NCBI GenBank assembly: GCA_964646605.1
Contig: CAZYEX010000017.1
Location: 1-19,895, forward strand
Source of the DNA: SBAX01 sp964646605
GTDB lineage: Bacteria; Planctomycetota; Phycisphaerae; UBA1845
DNA: 19,895 nt
Reading direction: 5' to 3'
The position numbers and the translations under genes are program-made. The notes beneath the pieces are model-generated. The model was given only the letters and a program-made list of their open reading frames with translations, was not told where the DNA came from and made no database searches. Below, piece after piece: positions 1 through 6,106 of this stretch (position 1 is its first letter; the number at the start of each line of letters is the position of its first letter).

Positions 1-22
1 CGGAAACCCTGGGGGCCGGGCC

Positions 23-322
23 GTGAAAATCGAACCGTCCATCATCATCGACACGCGCGAACAGAACCCGCTCGACTTCCCGAATCTACCCACCACGACC
101 GCGGCGCTGGACGCGGGCGACTACTCCATCGTTGGGTTGACGCACCTTGTCGCCGTGGAACGCAAGAGCCTTTGCGATGCGGCGGGAGCTTTGGTTGTCC
201 ATTCGGTTACTTGGCGCAATGTTTGCGCCAAGTTTCTTCTTGCTACGTCCACCACTCTTTTGCCCGGCGTGCTGCCGTTCCTTGGCAAGCTCGCGTTCGC
301 GGGCCTCGAGCGCCCGCCCTAG
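23..322 (+). pseudogene. ERCC4-family nuclease, 5' fragment fused to foreign sequence
   Basis: The first ~52 residues from the GTG at 23 match the N-terminal half of an ERCC4 (XPF/Mus81-type) nuclease domain: IIIDTREQ near residue 7, GDY near 32, and the catalytic ERK-x3-D motif (ERKSLCD, residues 46-52). This family cuts branched or structured DNA and is common in phages and integrative elements. After Asp52 (about 178) the similarity stops. The remainder of the frame to 322 is antisense to the ParB-like gene on the other strand and looks like nonsense coding. An ERCC4 domain normally continues for about 80 more residues, so this is a truncated remnant whose catalytic loop survives but whose fold cannot be complete. 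A purine/G-rich stretch (11-15) precedes the GTG; any upstream partner lies outside the window. Confidence 0.7.
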
Positions 323-607
323 GGCGTCAAGTTCTGTGAGGGTGAAGTCTTTGCGGACGACATTCTCGGCGTGCTCGCCCCGTAGAATGGCGTCGATGGA
401 CACCCGGTGGACCGGAATCTTGTCGCGCCCGAGTTGCTTGAAGGCTTCGATCCGCCGTCGCCCGGCGACCAATTCGTCGTTTTCGGTGACAACGATCGGC
501 TGAAGTAATCCTACGTCTGCGATGCTCGCGGCCAGCCCGTCGATATCGCCAAGTTCGCAGCGGAAGCGTTTGCCGATTTTGATATCGGCGAGTGGAATCG
601 TCGCCAT
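86..607 (-). pseudogene. ParB N-terminal-domain protein, truncated at its C-terminus
   Basis: Translation from the ATG at 607 begins MATIPLADIKIGKRFR and continues with the ParB/Spo0J-like N-terminal fold: an LAASIADVGLLQPIVV stretch, the VAGRRRIEAFKQLG box (a GxRRxxA-type motif), then ENVVRKDFT followed by a basic helical region. Phage and plasmid homologues continue into an HTH after the SRRIAKA stretch; here the match ends at about 164-178 and the last ~26 codons are antisense to the ERCC4 fragment. GGGAG seven bases before the ATG is a good ribosome-binding site. Proteins of this type bind DNA or CTP in partition systems, or act as regulators/nucleases in phages. The N-domain could still be made, but without the central HTH it would be unlikely to bind a specific site. 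The ParB-like assignment is good; which subtype is unknown. Confidence 0.7.
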
Positions 608-994
608 TATTCGCTCCCGCGCAAGCCGTCGCCGAGCACCTGGGCGAGCTTCCCGTTCTGGGGGCTTCCATCGTAGCACCGGCGTAGTACCGAACGAAAA
701 ACGCCGACCCAAGCGGATCGGCGTCGTCTCGTAAGTCGTTGTATTTTCGGCACTTACAACGCACCCGAAAAGTAGGTTGCAGGTTAGAGCATTTTCCCTG
801 AACACGGGCGACTCGGAAACCACTTGAAACATAGGGCGAAACGCGCTTTCCCTACTACAAGCGTAGGAGGAGCTACCCGGTTTCCGGGTAGACTACCCGA
901 AACGGGGTGAAAATGGGTATAAAGAACGCAAGGCTTGCAATGCCGAAACCCCTCTGGTACGCTCAGAATCAAGGTAATGGCTTTCGACGCTCCC
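608..994. other. Non-coding end of the integrated element
   Basis: No convincing gene is seen here. The stretch contains the leftward terminator at 697-722, a perfect 8-bp hairpin at 873-891 (CTACCCGG-TTT-CCGGGTAG) followed at once by another CTACCCG copy at 893-899 and the loosely palindromic CCCGAAACGGGG, and an imperfect CCTAC/GTAGG pair just before (852-867). Open frames across this stretch have no recognisable protein content. The position, next to the tRNA remnant, suits the attachment-proximal end of an integrative element. Confidence 0.4.
697..722 (-). terminator. Intrinsic terminator reading leftward
   Basis: On the minus strand GCCGATCC-GCTT-GGGTCGGC forms an 8-bp stem (one G-T wobble) with a tetraloop, followed by GTTTTT. 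It lies 90 bases upstream of the ParB-like start, so it ends a transcript arriving from the right on the minus strand or acts as an attenuator ahead of that gene. No minus-strand gene is visible between it and the tRNA remnant. Confidence 0.65.
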
Positions 995-1036
995 CTACGG
1001 AACCGAAGGTTGCTGGTTCGACTCCAGCGCGGCGCA
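995..1036 (+). tRNA. 3' half of tRNA-Arg(ACG), probable attachment site (partial)
   Basis: In order: anticodon loop CTACGGA (995-1001, anticodon ACG at 997-999), 3' anticodon stem ACCGA, variable loop AGGTT, T-arm GCTGG-TTCGACT-CCAGC (1012-1028, perfect 5-bp stem with TTCGA loop), acceptor 3' strand GCGGCGC (1029-1035) and discriminator A (1036). The 5' half is absent: the bases to the left cannot form the anticodon stem (CTCCC against ACCGA) and no GCGCCGC acceptor strand occurs at the expected distance. A loss beginning exactly in the anticodon loop is the classical outcome of tyrosine-recombinase integration into a tRNA gene, in which the element carries a copy of the 3' half and the displaced host 3' half remains at the far junction. 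The displaced fragment is not a functional tRNA. Confidence 0.7.
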
Positions 1037-1111
1037 GTTCCGAACCCGGAGCGGCTCCCCCTTACGCGAAGCGTCAAGGGCAAGCGACGGGTCAATCCGA
1101 GCGCGGAGCGG

Positions 1112-1151
1112 AAGCGACACGACAACGTAGTGCCACCCGTATGTGTCGCTT
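1112..1151. repeat. Inverted repeat downstream of the tRNA remnant
   Basis: AAGCGACAC (1112-1120) and GTGTCGCTT (1143-1151) are perfect 9-bp inverted copies with a 22-base spacer. No T-run follows, so it is not a canonical terminator. It could be a leftover of tRNA 3' processing or termination, or a small repeat; the function is unknown. Confidence 0.35.
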
Positions 1152-1212
1152 CGTCTCGGTAGGGACGCGCGAATGTACCCCAGCCCCGGCGCGCCGCGGC
1201 TGAGTTCCCCGC

Positions 1213-1330
1213 CGCTTCAAACCCTTCTCACCCTTCAACCCCTTGAACTCTTCAACTCCTGGAGTTCTCTGACCCTTCTCACTCTCGAACCCTTTCAACC
1301 CATCAACTCTCAGTCCCTTCCCCTTTCCCC
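1213..1330. repeat. Pyrimidine-rich low-complexity spacer
   Basis: The + strand consists of degenerate re-iterations of CTTCAAC, CCCTTCTC and AACCCTT words over more than 100 bases, with almost no runs of purines. Spacers like this commonly flank stand-alone four-helix-bundle (23S-IVP type) genes in Planctomycetota and Verrucomicrobiota; a shorter relative (CTCCTTTCTCCTTTCTACTC) occurs at 1501-1520, just before such a gene here. The rest of 1037-1534 shows no supportable gene. Confidence 0.55.
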
Positions 1331-1409
1331 GCGTCGATCTGAGCCCCGCGTGTCGCCACTCCCCATTCCGAGCCGCCCTCGCCAAACGCGACGCCGCCCT
1401 TCGCGCATG

Positions 1410-1432
1410 AAAAACGCCCCGCAGGGGGGCGT
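1410..1432 (-). terminator. Intrinsic terminator reading leftward
   Basis: ACGCCCC (1414-1420) and GGGGCGT (1426-1432) form a perfect 7-bp GC-rich stem with a 5-base loop; on the minus strand it is followed by a T-run (complement of A1410-1414). No minus-strand gene is visible to its right before 2151, so it is an orphan terminator, perhaps shielding against antisense transcription. Confidence 0.5.
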
Positions 1433-1534
1433 GAACGGGCAAACCCATTCGAGTTCACCCTGGGCGCTCACAGGGAGCGTTGCCTTACGCGGACGTTTGT
1501 CTCCTTTCTCCTTTCTACTCTCTCCGGAACGTGA

Positions 1535-1972
1535 ATGCCCTTGGCTTTCGAGAGGTTGACTGTCTATCCGTAGGCCGCCACCTTTGCGGATTCCGCTTGT
1601 AAGCTGACGAAGGGTGTCCCCCGCGGTTACTTCTTTCTGGCCGACCAACTCAACCGAGCAGCGTTGTCGATCGCCGCCAGCATCGCTGAAGGAAACGGTC
1701 GTTTCACGAAACCGGATCGGAAGAACTTCTTCGGGATCGCACGCGGCAGCGTGCAGGGGTGGGTGCCGCTGCTGGAACTCGCCGTTCGTCAGGGCTTGAT
1801 GAAATCCGAACGACATAAACAACTCGAGGACGACCCCGAAGAGGTTGCCCGCATGTTGTCCGGGCTGATCCAAGGTCTGGATAAGCGCGAGGTCCAAGGC
1901 GGGCGGCTACGATCGACTGACCGTCCAAGCCTTCCATCAGGCGGAGGCGAACTCCCCACGTTGGATCCGTAG
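1535..1972 (+). pseudogene. Four-helix-bundle protein (23S rRNA intervening-sequence protein family), amber-interrupted
   Basis: The frame opening at the ATG 1535 reads MPLAFERLTVY, the standard family start, then meets an in-frame TAG at 1571-1573 (codon 13) and resumes with ADSACKLTKGVPRGYFFLAD, then IAEGNGRFTKPDRKNFFGIA, PLLEL and ARMLSGLI, all hallmarks of the family. The tail after GLDKRE (about 30 residues) looks like read-through into non-family sequence. These small helical proteins were first found as ORFs in 23S rRNA intervening sequences; their role is not established. Codon 13 is usually Gln, so a single CAG-to-TAG change would explain the break. A TTG at 1664 could start a fragment, but that would lack helix 1. 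It sits directly after a pyrimidine-rich spacer, as relatives usually do. Confidence 0.8.
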
Positions 1973-2067
1973 CGCGATTTCGGTCCCTGGGACTCGGCCA
2001 TGCACCCAGATCTGACGTTGACTGTGGGGGGGTGGAGTTCTAGAGTCAGAGAGGCTGCGGAAGAATG

Positions 2068-2124
2068 TAGGACCGACTTTCGAGTCGGTCGGGAGGACAA
2101 GCTGCCAAGCCTGCCTTACGGATG
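2068..2124. repeat. REP-like palindromic element with UUCG-type hairpin
   Basis: GACCGACT-TTCG-AGTCGGTC (2071-2090) is a perfect 8-bp hairpin closed by a TTCG loop, followed by GGGAGGACAAGCTGCC and AAGCCTGCCTTACG. The outer ends (GTAGGACCGACT and the reverse complement GTAAGGCAGGCT) are weakly related, so the whole may be one palindromic unit. No T-run follows. The style resembles the dispersed hairpin repeats of planctomycete genomes. It lies 27 bases before the VWA gene, so it could also shape the operon leader. Confidence 0.5.
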
Positions 2125-2150
2125 GCGGCCTTTCAGGCGTTCCTTTGGAA

Positions 2151-3119
2151 ATGATCGACGCAATTAGTTCGTCGGCGGCGTCTGGCCCGATGCATCGGGG
2201 AGCGCCCGGGGGCCTGGGAGGCGGCGGGAGCGTCTTGGCCGCGTGGTTGCTGTCGCTTGCCTTTCACATGCTGGGTCTGGGGATGATGCTGCTGATCGTC
2301 TTCCCCTTTGCGGCCAGCCCTTCCACGTCTGAGTTCCCTGGGGTCATCGCGCAGGTCGTGGGGGAGGTGGACGCGGTGCCGTCCACGCCCATGCCGCCCG
2401 ATACCGCGCGAACGTCGGCACAAACACCGGGCCCGGCGACGCCCGCTCGGATTACCCCCAACACGGGCACGATGGGGAAGGCGATCGGTCTACCAGGCAC
2501 GGCGCCGCAGACCGGGCAGCGTCCGGACCTGTCGATCATCGGATTGGGCGGGGGCGGCGGGGAGGGCGGTCAGCTCGGATTGTCGCTCGATACGGGCAGC
2601 GGGGTGGAGTTTTTCGGAGTGGGGGGATCGGCGCCGGGGGTCCGGGCGATCGTCTACGTGGTGGACCGCAGCGGGTCGATGGTGGACACGTTTCGGCACG
2701 TGCAGGCGGAACTGAAGCGTTCCATATCGGCGCTGCGGCGGAGTCAGAAATTTCACGTGATTTTCTTCAATGCGGCGGACCCCTTGGAGAATCCGCCGCA
2801 GCGACTGGTGAACGCGATCGAATCGCATCGGCAGGAGTTCTTCAAGTTCCTGGAGGGGGTCACGCCGCAGGGGGGTACGAAACCGGAGCGGGCGCTACGT
2901 CGGGCGCTGGCCCTGGAGCCCGACATCCTGTACCTTTTGTCGGATGGGATCAACTTCGATCCCGACCTTCGCCAGAAGCTGGACGAATGGAACAAAGATC
3001 GCAAGACGCGAATCTACACCATCGCCTACCTGGACCAGGGCGGTCGACAAGTGTTGGAAACGATCGCCCGCGAGCACAACGGGGAATACAAGTTTGTCTC
3101 TGACGACGAGCTTCCCTGA
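2151..3119 (+). CDS. Membrane-anchored VWA-domain protein with TonB-like anchor
   Basis: 322 residues from the ATG 2151; a TTG at 2145 would add two. Residues 1-26 are Gly/Ser-rich and cytoplasmic. Residues 27-55 form one membrane helix that contains S35-x3-H39, the Ser/His pair characteristic of TonB/TolA-type anchors that contact ExbB/ExbD. Residues 56 to about 165 are a Pro/Thr/Gly-rich linker with a poly-Gly patch. A periplasmic von Willebrand A domain follows, with a complete metal-ion site: DRSGSM (172-177), Thr243 and Asp265 (in LSDG). VWA domains bind protein ligands through the metal. It is the first gene of a six-gene same-strand run and is followed after 7 bases by the TPR-like gene. 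The start context lacks a clear Shine-Dalgarno. The energised-arm role is inference from the anchor motif and the motor genes downstream. Confidence 0.85.
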   Translation: MIDAISSSAASGPMHRGAPGGLGGGGSVLAAWLLSLAFHMLGLGMMLLIVFPFAASPSTSEFPGVIAQVVGEVDAVPSTPMPPDTARTSAQTPGPATPARITPNTGTMGKAIGLPGTAPQTGQRPDLSIIGLGGGGGEGGQLGLSLDTGSGVEFFGVGGSAPGVRAIVYVVDRSGSMVDTFRHVQAELKRSISALRRSQKFHVIFFNAADPLENPPQRLVNAIESHRQEFFKFLEGVTPQGGTKPERALRRALALEPDILYLLSDGINFDPDLRQKLDEWNKDRKTRIYTIAYLDQGGRQVLETIAREHNGEYKFVSDDELP

Positions 3120-3126
3120 CCATCGA

Positions 3127-4296
3127 ATGACGAAGCGCGCCATAGCGGTGGGGTGCGTTGAGCCCCAAGCGGTTCCACGTCGACCACGGAGGGTGCGCCA
3201 CCCACAAGGGGTGGCGCTACAGCTCGGAGCGGGCTTGCGGGTTTTCCTCTGCTCGTGGGCGGCGTTTGCATTCGGCGCCGGGCGGGTGGTGTTCGCCGAT
3301 CAAGTGGTCAGCGGAGGAGTCAGTCACTTTGGGGCGAAGGTGACGGCGCTTGCGGAGGGGCGGGTCCAATTTCGGGCGGCGGACGGGCGAGCCCACAGCG
3401 TGTGGATTGACCAAATCGAGCTTCTCATCGTGGACCGCAGCGGGGCTTTCGAGGACTTCAACCAGGCGGAGCGTTTTCTGGCGGCGGGGGAATGGGAGAA
3501 GGCGGCGGTGCGTTACGAACGGGCGATGCGGTTGTGCGGCGAGTTCTGGCCCGAACTAGCGGCGGCGCGATTGGTCACGGTGTACGACCGGGCCGGGCAG
3601 TTGGACAAGGCGACGCTCCATTTCAACCGCACGGCGCGGGGCGAATTCGCCGGTCCCCCGGCTGCGGCGCGGCTGATTCTGCAAAACATTCCCGCGAAGC
3701 GCGACGCGAAGTTCACTCGCGCCATCGAACAACTGGACACGGCGTTGTCTCAAAACCCGCGAGAGCCGGTTCGCGTGCTCTTCGAGTTGTTGCGTTATGA
3801 GATTCTACGGCGCGGGGGTGACGAGCGGGCCGGCGGACTGGGGCGCACGGTGGCGGGACTTTCGATTCCCGCGGCGGTTCGTTCGGAGGCGGTGTACGCG
3901 GTAGTCGCAGCGGGGATGCGCGAAACGGCGGTTGTGGATCCGCCCGCGTCGAGGCTGACGGCGCTCGACCGCATCATCCGCGAGTGTCCCGATGCCTTGA
4001 TGCCCACGTTCCTGCTGCTGAAGGGCGAGGCGTTGATGCGTGCGGCGGCGACGCGTGAGGACTGGGTGCGAGCGAGTTGGCCGTTCCTTCGTGTCACCGC
4101 CCACTACGGGGATGACCCGCGGGCTGCGGATGGGTTGCTCGGTGCAGCGGCGGCGCTGGAGCGGGCGGGTCGCGTCGACTACGGCTTGGCCTTGCTCGAA
4201 GAATGCCTGGCCCACAAACGGGTCAGCGAGGAAACGCGGCGGCAAGCCGACGGGATGCTGGCAAGGCTTCGCAGCCCGACGCCGAAGAGTCCGTAA
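3127..4296 (+). CDS. Exported TPR-like repeat protein
   Basis: A hydrophobic segment ending ...VVFA before DQVV looks like a signal peptide; it is followed by a small beta-rich stretch (GAKVTALAEGRVQFRAADGR) and then by alpha-helical repeats of TPR character (FNQAERFLAAGEWEKAAVRY and LLEECLAHKRVSEETRRQAD near the end). TPR proteins scaffold other proteins; here the partner is probably the periplasmic VWA domain or the channel. The start is uncertain: ATG 3127 lies 7 bases after the VWA stop, but its first ~28 codons run through a palindromic hairpin (3195-3217) and are Arg/Pro-rich, unlike an export signal. GTG 3211 or TTG 3238 would place the signal peptide at the true N-terminus. The stop is 35-41 bases before the ExbB-like start, so the genes are probably co-transcribed. 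Confidence 0.75.
   Translation: MTKRAIAVGCVEPQAVPRRPRRVRHPQGVALQLGAGLRVFLCSWAAFAFGAGRVVFADQVVSGGVSHFGAKVTALAEGRVQFRAADGRAHSVWIDQIELLIVDRSGAFEDFNQAERFLAAGEWEKAAVRYERAMRLCGEFWPELAAARLVTVYDRAGQLDKATLHFNRTARGEFAGPPAAARLILQNIPAKRDAKFTRAIEQLDTALSQNPREPVRVLFELLRYEILRRGGDERAGGLGRTVAGLSIPAAVRSEAVYAVVAAGMRETAVVDPPASRLTALDRIIRECPDALMPTFLLLKGEALMRAAATREDWVRASWPFLRVTAHYGDDPRAADGLLGAAAALERAGRVDYGLALLEECLAHKRVSEETRRQADGMLARLRSPTPKSP
3195..3217. repeat. Perfect 9-bp hairpin repeat at the 5' end of the TPR gene
   Basis: GCGCCACCC-ACAAG-GGGTGGCGC is a perfect stem-loop. GTGG/CCAC-rich palindromes of this style are dispersed in planctomycete genomes. It overlaps the possible GTG start at 3211, so in mRNA it would either sit inside the coding sequence (if ATG 3127 is used) or hide the start codon in its 3' arm (if GTG 3211 is used). 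Confidence 0.6.
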
Positions 4297-4337
4297 ACGC
4301 AAAGCGCGGGACGATTCCGCAGGAGAAGCGCGTGTTG

Positions 4338-5114
4338 ATGAGACTTTCCTCCCGAACGGCGGCTCTGGCCATGATCGTGGTCCTTGTGGCGACGGGTCCC
4401 GCGTGGGCGCAGTTCGACGCCGGGGCCGAGCTGGGCGAGGGCGGGGTGAGGTATTTTGACTTCTTCGTGGTGAAGGGCGGCTGGATCGCATGGGTGATCG
4501 TTCTGCTGTCCGTCGCGGCGCTGGCCCTGGTCATCGAGTACATCACGTCGATTCGTCGGTCGACCATCGTGCCGCTGGAAGCGGTGCAGGAGACCCAACG
4601 TCTGGTGGATGAGCGGCGCTATGCGGAGGCGGTTGAGTTTACCGCCCAGGAACCGAGCATGTTGGGCTACGCCCTGCACGCGGCGCTGCGGGAAGCTCCG
4701 AACGGATTCGGGGCCATGGAGCGAGCCCTCGAAGAGGCGATCGAGGAACGGTCGGCGAAGCTCTACCGCAAGATCGAGTATCTCAACATCATCGGGGCGA
4801 TTTCGCCGATGATCGGCCTTTTCGGGACGGTGGTGGGGATGATCCTGCTTTTCGCGGCGATCCATGCCTCGGATACGTTCCCGCGTGCGCAGGTCGTGGC
4901 CGACAAGGTGTCCATCGCCCTGGTGGCGACGTTCTGGGGATTGGCGGTGGCCATTCCGTCGCTGAGCGTCTACGCCGTGTTCCGCAACCGGATTGAGGTG
5001 ATGACGGCGGAATGCGCGGTGGCGGCCGATCGCATCCTGGCGGCGTTCAAACCTGCGGCTCAAGCGGCCGCGAGCGCTGCCCGATCCGCGCCGGCTGCGG
5101 CGGCGGTGAAGTAG
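4338..5114 (+). CDS. MotA/TolQ/ExbB-type proton channel protein
   Basis: 258 residues. Residues 1-24 form a signal peptide ending AWAQ. A short periplasmic part is followed by helix 1 (about 49-69), a cytoplasmic helical domain (70-148), helix 2 (149-175, with the conserved GAISPMIGLFGTVVGM signature) and helix 3 (191-215). This is the ExbB layout: a pentameric channel around ExbD that converts proton flow into motion of a TonB-like arm. An N-terminal cleaved signal plus periplasmic extension is seen in many ExbB proteins from Gram-negative phyla outside Proteobacteria. AGGAG at 4321-4325 is followed by GTG 4332 (spacing 6) and ATG 4338 (spacing 12); either may be the start. The C-terminus is Ala-rich. 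The ExbD gene follows after 4 bases. Confidence 0.92.
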   Translation: MRLSSRTAALAMIVVLVATGPAWAQFDAGAELGEGGVRYFDFFVVKGGWIAWVIVLLSVAALALVIEYITSIRRSTIVPLEAVQETQRLVDERRYAEAVEFTAQEPSMLGYALHAALREAPNGFGAMERALEEAIEERSAKLYRKIEYLNIIGAISPMIGLFGTVVGMILLFAAIHASDTFPRAQVVADKVSIALVATFWGLAVAIPSLSVYAVFRNRIEVMTAECAVAADRILAAFKPAAQAAASAARSAPAAAAVK

Positions 5115-5118
5115 GCCC

Positions 5119-5571
5119 ATGGCGAAGCGGCGTCGATATCACCGCCCGGCGTCGCCCATCGGATTCAGCTATACGCCGCTGATCGACGTGATCTTTCTGC
5201 TCACCATCTTTTTCATGCTTGTGTCGAAGTTCACCACGGCAGAGCAGGTGGCCATGCTGCTGCCGGAACCCCAGCAGAGCCGAGCGAAAGTGCCGGGCGT
5301 GTTCGACCGGATCGTAGTGAATTGCCGCATGAGTGAATCCACGGAAGAAGGGGAGACGGTGCTGTACAGCGTGGGTCCCAATCCCCCGGAGCCGTTGTCC
5401 GACATCGCCGCGCGGCTGGCGACGCTGAAGCGGGAATCGCCGAATGTGAAGGTGGTGATTCGCGCGGATCGGCGGCTTCGCTACGAGGACGTGATGGCGG
5501 TGATGCGCGAGGTGGCGGGCAACAACATCGAGATGTTGAACGTTGCGGCGATCGCCGGAGAGGGGGATTGA
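5119..5571 (+). CDS. ExbD/TolR-type motor protein, first copy
   Basis: 150 residues with a basic N-terminus (AKRRRYHR), a single membrane helix (about 20-38) carrying the essential proton-binding Asp23 in PLIDVIFLLTIFFML, and a periplasmic ExbD/TolR domain ending in KVVIRADRRLRYEDVMAVMR, the usual family signature. ExbD dimers plug the ExbB channel and couple proton flow to the arm. It begins 4 bases after the ExbB stop and ends one base before the ATG of the second ExbD, so translational coupling is likely. Confidence 0.93.
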   Translation: MAKRRRYHRPASPIGFSYTPLIDVIFLLTIFFMLVSKFTTAEQVAMLLPEPQQSRAKVPGVFDRIVVNCRMSESTEEGETVLYSVGPNPPEPLSDIAARLATLKRESPNVKVVIRADRRLRYEDVMAVMREVAGNNIEMLNVAAIAGEGD

Positions 5572-5572
5572 A

Positions 5573-6106
5573 ATGGCGACGACGTTGGACTGGCCGATCA
5601 TGCCTGCGCCGCAGCCCGGCGATGCGGACACGGTGCATTTTCGTCCTCCGCGTCGGCGGTACCGGCAGGAGAGCGTTCTGCTGACGCTGAGCCGCTTTGC
5701 GCCGATGATTGACATGTCGTTTCTGCTGTTGCTCTTCTTCATGGCGACGACGCGATTCGCGCAACCGGAGGGGTTGCTCTCGTCGCCCATGCCGCCCTAC
5801 GGGAGTTCGGGGGGGGGAGGTCCGGCGGTGGCGCTGCCGCTTTCGCCGCTCATCATTCGGCTTTCCACGGCGGGTGCGGCGCATGATGGTTTCGCGGTTC
5901 GCATCGACTCGTTCCCCGACGAATCGCCGTCGGATTTCCAGCAGTTGGCCCGGACGCTGAGGGCCATTCAGCAGAAACCCGGGTTCGACGCCGCGACCCC
6001 GGTGGTCATCGCCGCCCAATCGCAGGTTTGTTGGGACCATGTGGTGAACTGTTGGAACGCGGCCTTGCGGGCGGAGTGTAAGAACATTGCCTTCGCTTCG
6101 CAGTAG
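5573..6106 (+). CDS. ExbD/TolR-type motor protein, second divergent copy
   Basis: 177 residues from the ATG 5573, preceded by GGAGAGGGGG. A 42-residue N-terminal tail precedes one membrane helix (43-60) with Asp47 in FAPMIDMSFLLLLFF, the ExbD proton site. The periplasmic part is shorter in identity to the first copy, with a Gly-rich insert (GSSGGGG) after the helix, and ends PVVIAAQSQVCWDHVVNCWN, a divergent version of the ExbD end motif. ExbD acts as a dimer, and paired unlike copies in an operon suggest a heterodimer or alternative partners. It overlaps the next gene by 20 bases. Confidence 0.88.
   Translation: MATTLDWPIMPAPQPGDADTVHFRPPRRRYRQESVLLTLSRFAPMIDMSFLLLLFFMATTRFAQPEGLLSSPMPPYGSSGGGGPAVALPLSPLIIRLSTAGAAHDGFAVRIDSFPDESPSDFQQLARTLRAIQQKPGFDAATPVVIAAQSQVCWDHVVNCWNAALRAECKNIAFASQ

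Noticed and set aside
950..1036. A complete tRNA gene ending at 1036
   Set aside because: A GCTCAG...GGTAATGG resemblance to a D-arm at 961-980 is present, but no 5' acceptor strand matches GCGGCGC and the anticodon stem cannot form, so only the 3' half is supported.
784..1125. 113-codon minus-strand frame across the tRNA fragment
   Set aside because: It includes the RWSRTSNLRF string that arises whenever a tRNA T-arm is translated antisense; a known type of spurious ORF.
2944..3126. Upstream extension of the TPR gene frame to 2944
   Set aside because: It overlaps the end of the VWA coding sequence, including the MIDAS Asp region, and has shadow composition.
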